Below the pieces are notes generated by a model. It saw only the letters and a program-made list of their open reading frames with translations. It was not told the origin of the DNA and did not search any database. Of a stretch of DNA of 64,000 bases, positions 52,072-60,747 are shown piece after piece (the stretch's first letter is position 1; every line of letters starts with the position of its first letter). Both the position numbers and the translations under genes were made by a program. Source of the stretch: Devosia sp. A8/3-2 (GTDB lineage Bacteria; Pseudomonadota; Alphaproteobacteria; Rhizobiales; Devosiaceae). The stretch is from the NCBI GenBank assembly GCA_025452255.1, contig CP104974.1, positions 2,210,156 to 2,274,155 on the forward strand, written 5' to 3'.

Positions 52072-52086
52072 GGCAAGAATAGCCGG
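52072..52086. promoter_or_regulatory. FlbD/ftr-like palindrome before the TPR gene
   Basis: CGGCAAGAATAGCCG, an imperfect member of the 15-base palindrome group, about 40 bases before the TPR gene start. No sigma-54 or CtrA site was clear in this 146-base gap. Confidence 0.45.
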
Positions 52087-52124
52087 TGCCGAAGACTCGT
52101 CAGAGTGCGTTGGGGTAGCGGCCG

Positions 52125-55100
52125 GTGAAGACCGCAATACTTGCAGGCTGGCAGAACGCCGGGCGTGCGTTGGCAATATATGCGGCGGTGGCGCTCTGCG
52201 TCGTCGTGCCCGCTTTTGCCCGGGAGCAGGGCCAGCTCTACGTGACCCGGGAAGACGGCTATGGCCGGCTGATCCTGAGTTTCCCCGGCCTTGATCGCCT
52301 TCCCAGCTACAAGATGCGCATCGAAAACGGCGTGCTTTCGATCGAGTTCGGCGAGCAGGTTTCCGTCATCCTGCCCGATGTCGGCACCACCATGTCCGAC
52401 TATCTCTCTGTGGCTCGTGTTGATCCCGACGGGCGCGGCCTGCGCATGGGCCTGCGCAAATCCTTCAATTTCAATCGCATCGAAGCCGGCGAAAAGCTCT
52501 TCATCGATCTTCTGCCCACCAATTGGCAGGGCATGCCCCCGCCTTGCCGCAGGAAGTGGTGGACGAGCTGGCCGAACGGGCGCGGTTGGCCGCCATCCGC
52601 GCGGAGCGTGAGCGCAAGGCCGCCGATGCCGAAGCGCTGAAGCCTGAGGCCAATGTCCGCATTGGCCGCAATCCCACTTTCCTGCGTCTGCAATTTGATT
52701 GGACCGTGCCGACCACGGCGGAATACGTCCAGGATGGCCAGACCGGCCATATCGCTTTCTGAATGGCCGGTTGGGGTCGATATGCGCGCCCTCCCGGCCG
52801 ATCTCCCCGCCGAGATCGTCGGCGTCGACAGCGCCGTCACGCCCGATGGCGCCAATGTCACCCTGCAATTGGCCGAAGGGGTAACGCCGCGCTTCTACCA
52901 GAATTCGTCGCGGCAATTCGTGCTCGATATCGATATTGCAGGGCAGTCCCTGCCCAGCTTCCGGGCGGCCGAGCTCGCCGAAGCCGTCAAGGTTCCCGCC
53001 AGTGCTGGTCCGGCGGGGGAGGTGGGCGGTGCCCCACGCATTGGCGCGTTGCAGGCCGAAGCGCCGGGCGAGACGGTAAAGCCTTTCGTCAATGTGGTGG
53101 GCTCTGACAATCCGGGTCGTCTTCCCGTTCGAGCAGGATACGCCTGCCGCCGTGTTCCGGCGCGGCGATACGGTATGGATGATTTTCGACACCACGGCCG
53201 GCATTGCCCCACCCGCCCAGTCGGACGAGCTTGATGCCCCGGCCGACGAATTCTCGGTGATTGCGGCCGGCGATACGCAGGTGGTGCGGGTCAATCTCAA
53301 TCAGGATCGCCTTGGCCAGCCTTGGGTCGGAAGGCATGGCACGGGTGCTGTCCCCGGGCGACACCGTGCTGACCCCGACCGAACCGATCCAACTCAGCCG
53401 CCGCCGTGACGTCGAAGGCTCGTTTGAGATCGTCGCCAATATCGCCCGCCCGGCCAAGGTGCATGATTTCCACGATCCCGACGTGGGCGACATGCTCAAG
53501 GTGGTCACCGCCTATCCGCCGGCGCGCGGCATTACCGAGGCGCTGGACTATGTCGATTTCTCGGCGCTGCGCAGCGTGCATGGCCCGGTGATCAAGCCGG
53601 AGACGGATGGCCTCGCCATGGCCATCGATGCCGATCTGGCTGTTATTTCGACGCCGGGTGGGCTGACGGTTTCGGCGCTCGATGGCCCACGCACCATTGG
53701 CAGCGGCGCTGCCGAGGGTGTGCGCGGCAGCTTTATCGATCTGGCCCGGCTCGAACAGCCCGACCCGAGGGCCTTCGCCGCCCAACGCGATGCATTGCTG
53801 GCCAAAGCCGCAGAGGCCGATGGCGCGCAGCTGATGTGGCCCGGCTCGATCTGGCCCAATATTATCTCGCCAACCAGCTGTCCTATGAGGCAATCGGCGT
53901 GCTGCGGGTGCTCGAAAGCCAGCTGCAGTCGATGGCGCTGACCCGCAAGCTGCGGATGAGCACGGCCATCGCCGATACCGTGGCGCACCGTCCCAAGGAG
54001 GCCCCGGCCATTCTGAATACCTCGGCCATGGCGCAGGAGGTCGATGGCCTGTTCTGGCGCGCCATTGCCCGCGCCGATGCCTATGATTTCAAGGGTGCCA
54101 AGCTGGATGCTCTCGAGGCCGCGAGCGTTGCCGCTTCCTATCCGGCATGGGCGCGCAATCGCTTCTATTTCGCCGCCATGCGGGCAGCAGTCGAAACCGG
54201 CGATAGTGCCGTGGCCGAGCGCTTTCTCAGCCGGTGGATTTCGCCAGCCTCAATGGCGAAGACAGCAGTCTTTATCACCTGATGTCGGGCCGGATCGACG
54301 AGGCCAATGGCCGGGTCGACGAGGCCATCGACACCTATGGTCAGGTCATCGCCGCCGATATCCGCCCCACCCGCGCCGAAGCGGTCTATCGCACGCTCTA
54401 CCTGCTCGATCAGGCCGGAAGGCTCGATCTGGCCAAGGCTTCGCAGACGCTGGCGGCGGAAGCCTTGCTATGGCGCGGCAATCCACTCGAAGCCGATATG
54501 CAGAAGCTCTTGGCCGAGTTCTATTTCCACGACGGCGATTACCGGCTGGGTTTTGAAGTGGTGAAGCAGGCCGTCGGCACCTATCCCGACGGCGCCTCGA
54601 CCAATGCCATGCGCGATGCCGCCCGTGCCGAGTTCGGCGCGCTGTTCCTGGATGGCAAGGCCGATACGCTGGGGCCGGTCGAAGCGCTCAGCCTCTATTA
54701 TGATTTCCGTCATCTCACCCCGCCCGGCCGTCGTGGCGACGAGATGATCCGCAATCTGGCGCGGCGACTGGTACGGGTCGATCTGCTACCCCGGGCTGCC
54801 GAATTGCTCGAATACCAGCTCGACAATCGCCTGCGCGGTGTTGCCAAAACGCAGGTCGCCACCGACCTTGCGGTGATCTATGTCGCCGATCGCAAGCCGC
54901 AGGAGGCGCTGCGCGTGCTCAATGCTACCCAATTGCCGGGCCTGCCGGAATCCCTCGTGCGTCAGCGCCGGCTGCTCGAGGCCCGCGCCATGATCGATCT
55001 GGGCCGCGACGTGCTGGCGCTCGACATGGTGCGCGACATGGATGGGCGCGACGTGAGCCTGTTGCGCGTTGACGCCCATTGGAAATCGCAGCGCTATGTC

Positions 55101-55469
55101 GAAGCCAGCGAAATGCTGGAAGCGCTCTATTCCGAACCCAACCAGACCGACGCCCCGGGCCAGTCCGAGCGGATGAGCGTCATCAAGGCAGCGGTGGGCT
55201 ATGTCATGGCCAATGATACGCTGGGCCTGTCCCGCCTGCGCTCCAAATTCGCCGACCGCATGGTCACTTCACCGGAATGGCCGCTGTTCGACTATGTCAC
55301 CGGCCCGATCCGAGTCGACAGCCTCGAATTCAAGAAGGTTGCGAGCCGGGTATCCGGCGTCGACGGCCTCAACGCCTTCCTTGCGGCCTATCGCCAGACC
55401 TATGGCGGCGAGGACGCCCCGGCGCCGCTCTCCGCCAGCCAGCCCGATGCAGGATTGGCGGCGCTTTAA
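52125..55469 (+). CDS. Large periplasmic TPR protein of the flagellar locus
   Basis: About 1,114 residues after correction. GTG start with signal peptide (YAAVALCVVVPAFA). Residues about 35-330 are beta-rich with AMIN-like features (LYVTREDGYGRLILSFPGLD; PTFLRLQFDWTVPTTAEYVQ). From about 560 to the end the protein is helical TPR (LAQYYLANQLSYEAIGVLRV; MSGRIDEANGRVDEAIDTYG; VIYVADRKPQEALRVLNATQ). At least six indels break it (near 52545, 52761 [TTCGAA read as TTCTGAA], 53098, 53330, 53845, 54233). I know no name for it; position after motE suggests a periplasmic motor or stator scaffold (inference). Its stop overlaps that of fliP. Confidence 0.7.
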
Positions 55470-56287
55470 CTGCTAACAAAACTTCGCACCAGCGATCCGG
55501 CCACCAGATACCAGCCGTCGACCAGCACGAAAAAGATCAGCTTGAACGGCAGCGAGATCACCACCGGGGGCAGCATCATCATGCCCATGGACATCAGCAC
55601 CGATGCCACCACCATGTCGATGACCACGAAGGGCAGGAATAGCAGGAAGCCGATTTCGAAGGCGCGGCGCAGTTCCGAGATCATGAAGGCCGGCACCAGC
55701 AATTGCAGCGGGATCGCCTCGGGCTCGGCCGGCACTTCGGCGTCGGTCAAATCGAAAAACAGCTGCAAATCCTGCTCGCGCACATTGGCGCGCATGAATT
55801 CATGCAGCGGCGCCGATCCCGCTTCGAATGCCTCGGCCACCTCGATCTGACCCGCCAGCAGCGGCGCAATGCCCCGGTCATAGGTCTGCTGCAGCGTGGG
55901 CTGCATGACGAACAGCGTCAAAAACAGCGCCAGCGACACCATCACCGAATTGGGTGGTGCGGTCTGTAGCCCGATGGCCGTGCGCAGCAGCGACAGCACC
56001 ACCACGATACGGGTGAAGCTGGTCACCATCACCGAGATTGATGGGGCCAGCGACAACAGCGTGATCAGCCCGATGAGCTGGACGGCTCGCTCGGTCAGCG
56101 TCGCTTCGTCGCCGAAATCGATCGACAGGTTTTGCGCATAGGCCGGGCCCGGCAGCGCCAGCACAGCAAATGCGGCAAGGCCGGCAAGAACGAGCAGGCG
56201 CCGCGCACGGCGCGGCGAAGCGTCAGTTCCGGTTGGCCGTGCTATCGCCGTCGACAAGATCAGTGCCTTCCACGTCCTGCTGTGCAC
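55466..56287 (-). CDS. fliP: Flagellar export apparatus protein FliP
   Basis: About 264-274 residues. A cleavable-type signal (VLAGLAAFAVLALPGPAYA) precedes the FliP core: LAPSISVMVTSFTRIVVVLS, APPNSVMVSLALFLTLFVMQ, VPAFMISELRRAFEIGFLLF and GMMMLPPVVISLPFKLIFF. The start is uncertain: ATG 56287 lies within fliO, whereas TTG 56257 has a GGAAGG about 8 bases upstream. Forms the export gate with FliQ and FliR, which here lie on the opposite strand. Confidence 0.9.
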   Translation of the reverse strand: MHSRTWKALILSTAIARPTGTDASPRRARRLLVLAGLAAFAVLALPGPAYAQNLSIDFGDEATLTERAVQLIGLITLLSLAPSISVMVTSFTRIVVVLSLLRTAIGLQTAPPNSVMVSLALFLTLFVMQPTLQQTYDRGIAPLLAGQIEVAEAFEAGSAPLHEFMRANVREQDLQLFFDLTDAEVPAEPEAIPLQLLVPAFMISELRRAFEIGFLLFLPFVVIDMVVASVLMSMGMMMLPPVVISLPFKLIFFVLVDGWYLVAGSLVRSFVSS

Positions 56288-56855
56288 TGTCTTCTTTAGC
56301 TGAGTCGGCGGGTCCCGAAGCCGGTTTGTCGGACTTTCCCGCCTTTACTGCGGGTTCGGCCGGTTCCACCGACCGCATCAGCCCGGTCTGTCGCAACGAG
56401 CGGGGCCCGCGGGGCTTGTCGGCCAGCTGTTCGACCACGGCAACCGGAGCAACAACCGGCTCGGGCGCCACGGGCGGCGCGGGTTTGGGGGCAGGGGCCG
56501 CTGGCTGCACCGGCTTGCGGCCCAGCATCGGCACCGGGCGCCGGCCGGAAGCGAGCGCGGTTTCATCGACCGCTATGCCGGTTTCGATCACCACGTCCTG
56601 CGGCCCGCCGATCAGCACCAGATGCTCGACATTGTCGCGCCGCACGATCAGCAATTGCCGCTTCTGGTCGACGGCCGGGCTATCGATCACCGCCAGTCGC
56701 CTATTGCGCCCGCGCGCCACTTTGCCGGTGGCGCCATAAAGCAATTTGAGCAGCCACACGGCGAGAACGATCAGCACCAGCACGATGCCGAGCGCGAAGA
56801 CCACGGTGAGGATGGAGTTTTCCGTACCGCCGAACAGGCTGGTGATGAACTGCAT
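56223..56855 (-). CDS. fliO: Flagellar export protein FliO
   Basis: A 210-residue protein with one membrane helix (LTVVFALGIVLVLIVLAVWL) and the small FliO domain RNRRLAVIDSPAVDQKRQLL, VRRDNVEHLVLIGGPQDVVI; then a Pro/Ala/Lys-rich tail of about 100 residues, probably disordered. FliO helps assemble FliP. Divergent from flgB. Confidence 0.88.
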   Translation of the reverse strand: MQFITSLFGGTENSILTVVFALGIVLVLIVLAVWLLKLLYGATGKVARGRNRRLAVIDSPAVDQKRQLLIVRRDNVEHLVLIGGPQDVVIETGIAVDETALASGRRPVPMLGRKPVQPAAPAPKPAPPVAPEPVVAPVAVVEQLADKPRGPRSLRQTGLMRSVEPAEPAVKAGKSDKPASGPADSAKEDSAQQDVEGTDLVDGDSTANRN

Positions 56856-56944
56856 AATGGCTCCCAGAACGTGCCGACCCGAATCCGGGCGGCATAAGCG
56901 GCATATATTGCCTATTTGGCCGCAGCAATTTGCAAATTGCGAGG

Positions 56945-56961
56945 CAGGTGCTGGTATTGCA
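56945..56961 (+). promoter_or_regulatory. Sigma-54 promoter of the flgB operon
   Basis: CAGGTGCTGGTATTGCA: GG (56947-56948) and GC (56959-56960) are 10 bases apart with a perfect TTGCA -12 element; the -24 element is weaker. About 85 bases before flgB. Confidence 0.68.
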
Positions 56962-56969
56962 GGGGTTAA

Positions 56970-56988
56970 TTAACACTTGATTAACCAT
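56970..56988 (+). promoter_or_regulatory. CtrA box before flgB
   Basis: TTAACACTTGATTAACCAT is a perfect TTAA-N7-TTAACCAT, just downstream of the sigma-54 element. Confidence 0.75.
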
Positions 56989-56991
56989 GAC

Positions 56992-57006
56992 CCGGCAAGA
57001 TTTGCC
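56992..57006. promoter_or_regulatory. FlbD/ftr-like palindrome before flgB
   Basis: CCGGCAAGATTTGCC: arms GGCAA/TTGCC of the same 15-base palindrome group, 4 bases after the CtrA box. Confidence 0.55.
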
Positions 57007-57044
57007 CATCGCGCATTATCAAAGACTCGCGGGGGTATCGGCCG

Positions 57045-57452
57045 ATGGGCCTTATGGACATGCCGGTTTTTGCCGCGCTCACCGACAAGATGCGCTGGCA
57101 TCAGGCCCGTCAAGGCCTGCTTGCCGAAAACGTTGCCAATGCGGAAACGCCCAATTACCGCGGCCGTGATCTGGCGCAGTATGATTTTGCCGACCAGATG
57201 GGCGGTTTCTCCTCGGCCAGCGTCACCACGCTCGCCACCCAGCCGATGCACTTTTCCGTGTCCAGCAGCGAAGGCGGCGCGTTCGGCGCCCAGCGCATGG
57301 CCAATTTCGAAATCACGCCGGAGGGGAACGGGGTTTCCCTCGAAGACGAGATGATGAAGGTCACCACCAATATGATGGACTATCAGGCCGCCACCACGGT
57401 CTACCAGAAGTCGATCAAGATCCTCAAAACCGCGCTTGGCCGCTCGGCCTAG
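57045..57452 (+). CDS. flgB: Proximal rod protein FlgB
   Basis: A 135-residue rod protein: PVFAALTDKMRWHQARQGLL with ENVANAETPNYRGRDL, and a C-terminal MMDYQAATTVYQKSIKILK helix. First gene of the rightward flgB-flgC-fliE-fliQ-fliR-flhB operon. ATG 57045 fits family length. No frameshift. Confidence 0.94.
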   Translation: MGLMDMPVFAALTDKMRWHQARQGLLAENVANAETPNYRGRDLAQYDFADQMGGFSSASVTTLATQPMHFSVSSSEGGAFGAQRMANFEITPEGNGVSLEDEMMKVTTNMMDYQAATTVYQKSIKILKTALGRSA

Positions 57453-57463
57453 GAGCCTCAGAC

Positions 57464-57873
57464 ATGGATTTCAATTCCTCGCTCCGCATTGCCGCCACGG
57501 GCCTGCATGCCCAAACGGCCCGCATGCGCGTCATCGCCGAAAATATCGCCAATGCGGACTCGGCCGGCAAGGCGCCCGGCGATGAGCCTTACTGCCGCCG
57601 CGTCCCCACCTTTCAGGCCCAGTATGATGCCGAGGTGGGGGCAAGGTCGTCGAAGTGGGGCGCCCGGCCTATGACATGAGCGATTTCACCAGCCGCTACG
57701 AGCCCGGCCATCCGGCCGCCGATGCCAGCGGCTATGTGCAATATCCCAACGTCAATACGCTGATCGAGACGATGGATATGCGCGAGGCCCAGCGCACCTA
57801 TGAAGCCAATCTCAACGTCGTCACCGTCACCCGGCAGATGCTGGGCCGCACGCTCGACATTCTGCGCGGCTAA
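57464..57873 (+). CDS. flgC: Proximal rod protein FlgC
   Basis: About 137 residues: SSLRIAATGLHAQTARMRVI with ENIANADSAGKAPGDEPYCR; C-terminal YEANLNVVTVTRQMLGRTLD. One G is lost from a G-run near 57640; restoring it gives AEVGGGKVVEVGRPAYDMSD. Confidence 0.93.
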
Positions 57874-57893
57874 GCGCGACAAGGACAAGCCAG

Positions 57894-58223
57894 ATGGTCA
57901 CCACGCCCTTCAATGCCGCTACCGCTGCCTATGGCAATGCCAGCCGCCTGATCAACCAGGCGGCCAAACCCACCACCGATCTCAGCGCCGCAGCGGGCGG
58001 ATCGGGCAACAATTTCGCTAACATGCTGGCCCAGCAGGTGCAGGGCGTGATGGATGCTGGCAAGACCTCGGACGCCATGGCGCTCGACATGGTCAATGGC
58101 AAAGCCAATGTGGTGGATATGGTCACCGCCCTGAGCCAGACCGAGCTGGCCATCGAAAGCATGGTCACGGTGCGCGACAGGGTGATCTCGGCCTATGAAG
58201 AAATCATGCGGATGCCGATCTGA
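57894..58223 (+). CDS. fliE: Flagellar hook-basal body protein FliE
   Basis: A 109-residue protein whose C-terminal part (MVNGKANVVDMVTALSQTEL, AIESMVTVRDRVISAYEEIM) is the FliE signature. Connects the MS ring to the rod and needs export through the FliPQR gate. Confidence 0.92.
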   Translation: MVTTPFNAATAAYGNASRLINQAAKPTTDLSAAAGGSGNNFANMLAQQVQGVMDAGKTSDAMALDMVNGKANVVDMVTALSQTELAIESMVTVRDRVISAYEEIMRMPI

Positions 58224-58299
58224 CACTGACCCCCGCGCGGGAATGGCGCGGGGCGAGTAGAATGGGCGCGTGGCGACGATCTGCCCGACAGGACCTGCA

Positions 58300-58566
58300 A
58301 TGACCGGCGCCGAAGTTCTCGACATTTCCACCGATGGCATCTGGACGCTGATTATCGTCGCCGCGCCGATGATGATCGTGGGCCTGCTGGTCGGCGTGGT
58401 CATCGCCCTGTTCCGAGCCCTGACGCAAATTCAGGAACAGACCCCGGTCTTCGTGCCCAAGATCATCGCCATTTTCATCACCATGCTGATCACCTTGCCA
58501 TTCTCGGGCGCCACCATGGGCGGCTATATGAACCGGGTGATCGACATGATTATCGTGGGCGGCTGA
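58300..58566 (+). CDS. fliQ: Flagellar export apparatus protein FliQ
   Basis: An 88-residue protein with two membrane helices (IIVAAPMMIVGLLVGVVIAL and IIAIFITMLITLPFSGATMG). ATG 58300 chosen by family length. Its TGA shares a base with the fliR ATG (TGATGA). Confidence 0.94.
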   Translation: MTGAEVLDISTDGIWTLIIVAAPMMIVGLLVGVVIALFRALTQIQEQTPVFVPKIIAIFITMLITLPFSGATMGGYMNRVIDMIIVGG

Positions 58567-59309
58567 TGATCACGATCGGGCTGGATTGGCTGCCCAATAC
58601 CGCCTTTGTCTATCTGCTGCTGTTTTCCCGCATCGGTGCCATCCTGATGCTGATGCCTGCGCTGGGCGAAACCATGATCCCGGCGCGTATGCGGCTGGCT
58701 TTTGCCCTCGCCTTCACCCCGGTGGTCTATCCGCTGCTGGCGCCCAACCTGCCCACCATGCCGGTCGATTTCATGGGCATTGTCGGGCTGATCTTCCATG
58801 AATTGGCCATTGGCCTCATGTTGGGCGCCATTGCCCGCATCACCGTTATGGCGACGCAAGTTGCAGGTGCGGTCATCGCCTTCCAGTCCGGGTTGAGCGC
58901 CGCCATGGCCGCCGATCCGACCCGTGCGGGCGTGCAGGGCGCGGTGTTCGGCAGCTTTCTGTCCTTCCTCGGCGTGACGCTGATCTTTGCCACCGACCTG
59001 CATCACGTCGCATTGGCCGCGACCTATGACAGCTATGTAGTGTTCGGCGTCGACGCGCCCCTGATGTTCGACGACGCTGCGCAATTGGCGCTGCGCACCG
59101 TCGCCAGCGCCTTTTCCATCGGCATCCAGATGTCGGCGCCGTTCATCGTTTTTGGCCTCGTCTTCAACTCGGGTGCCGGCATCCTCGCCCGTCTGATGCC
59201 GGCGCTGCAGGTGTTTTTCCTGCTGATGCCGGCCAACGTGATGGTCGGGCTGGTGCTGTTTGCCTTGCTGCTGACCATGATGATGGGGTGGTACATCACG
59301 GGATTCTGA
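58566..59309 (+). CDS. fliR: Flagellar export apparatus protein FliR
   Basis: A 247-residue membrane protein; LLLFSRIGAILMLMPALGET and VAGAVIAFQSGLSAAMAADP are FliR signatures. Forms the export gate with FliP and FliQ. No frameshift. Confidence 0.94.
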   Translation: MITIGLDWLPNTAFVYLLLFSRIGAILMLMPALGETMIPARMRLAFALAFTPVVYPLLAPNLPTMPVDFMGIVGLIFHELAIGLMLGAIARITVMATQVAGAVIAFQSGLSAAMAADPTRAGVQGAVFGSFLSFLGVTLIFATDLHHVALAATYDSYVVFGVDAPLMFDDAAQLALRTVASAFSIGIQMSAPFIVFGLVFNSGAGILARLMPALQVFFLLMPANVMVGLVLFALLLTMMMGWYITGF

Positions 59310-59337
59310 AAATCATCTGGCGATATGGAGGGGCTAA

Positions 59338-60418
59338 GTGTCAGACGAAGCGCCTGAGCAGGCCAGTAAAACTGAGGACCCCTCCCAGAAAAAACTGGAG
59401 GACGCCCATAAGAAGGGTGATGTCGCCAAGAGCCGGAGGTAACCACCGGTTCATGCTGCTGGGCTCGGCCACCATTTTCGCCATGATGGCGCCCTCGACC
59501 AGCGCCAGCCTGATGCAATCGCTCAAGGTGGTGATGACCAATGCCGATCAATTCGAGCTGGGCGGCTCGGGCTTTGCGGTATTCTTCAACGGGCTGGCGC
59601 TGGCGCTGCTCGGCACCATTCTCGTGCCGCTGGCCATCCTGACCTTCTGCGGGGTCGCCGCCAATCTCATCCAGCATCGGCCCCTGATCTCGACCGAACC
59701 GATCACCCCGAAATTCTCCAAGATTTCCCCGCTCGCCGGCTTCAAGCGGCTGTTTTCGACGGAATCCTCGGTCAATTTCGGCAAGGGCCTGCTCAAGATC
59801 TGCATCGTGGGCACGGTGCTGTTCTACGTGGTCTGGCCCGAACGCGACCGGCTCGACACCATGATGACGGCCGATCCGCTCATCATCCCGGCCGATTTCC
59901 GGGAGATCGGCCTCAAGATTTTCGGCGCCACGCTGGCCGTGCTGACCATCATCGCGCTGGCCGATTACATCTATGTCCGCCAGAAATGGTGGAAGCGGCA
60001 GATGATGACGGTTCAGGAAACCCACGACGAATATAAGCAGATGGAAGGCGACCCCAAGATCAAGGGCCGCATCCGCCAGATGCGACAGGATCGCGCCTGC
60101 AAGCGCATGATGGCCTCGGTACCCGATGCCACCGTGGTGATTACCAACCCCACCCACTTTGCCGTCGCCCTCAAATACGACCGCTCGATGGGCGCCCTGC
60201 AATGCGTCGCCAAAGGCGCCGATGCCGTGGCGCTGCGCATCCGCGAGGTGGCCAAGGAAAACGATGTGCCCATCGTCGAGAATCCCCCACTGGCCCGCGC
60301 CCTGTTTGCCAGCGTCGATATCGACGACGTCATTCTCGGCGAACATTTCCGAGCCGTCGCCGAAGTCATCGGCTTCGTCATGCGCCTCAAGAAACCGAGC
60401 GGCTGGAAGGCGGGGTAG
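59338..60418 (+). CDS. flhB: Flagellar export switch protein FlhB
   Basis: About 360 residues. Starts GTG 59338 with GGAGG upstream; N-terminus EDPSQKKLEDAHKKGDVAKS. Four membrane segments follow; the cytoplasmic part has the autocleavage motif NPTH (VVITNPTHFAVALKY). Two deletions only 17 bases apart break the frame: CCAGG at about 59432 and CCTGG at about 59449 both read CCGG; restored text is KSQEVTTWFMLL. Controls export specificity. Confidence 0.93.
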
Positions 60419-60460
60419 GGCGCCGACGAAACGGTGGTGCGTTACGCAACCTATCCCACC

Positions 60461-60571
60461 CACCGTGTCATCCCGGCGTAGGCCGGGATCCGAGTCCGTG
60501 GCGATCCGCAACCATCCAGCGCCGGGATGGCCTTCAACATGGATTCCGGCCTCCGCCGGAATGACGCCGTG
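60461..60571. repeat. Intergenic inverted repeat
   Basis: GTGTCATCCCGGCGTAGGCC at left and GGCCTCCGCCGGAATGACGC at right, with inner GGCCGGGATCC and GGATTCCGGCC. A palindromic repeat of the general form common in alphaproteobacterial intergenic DNA. Confidence 0.75.
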
Positions 60572-60747
60572 ATTGTTTGAGGCGCGGAGCACCCTGCAGC
60601 CAAAAGGCTCGGTGTCACACTAAGTGGCGCTTTTTCACGTCGGTGTTTATAACTTTGTTCACCCTCCCAACGGGTCGGTTCCTTTGCTAGACCTGTCGCA
60701 GGCCCTGATTCTGCCCCGACTCACCGTCATCCGGAGCACCACGACCC

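Noticed and set aside
56860-56890. Sigma-54 promoter for fliO on the minus strand
   Set aside because: A GG-N10-GC spacing exists, but neither the -24 nor the -12 element resembles the consensus.
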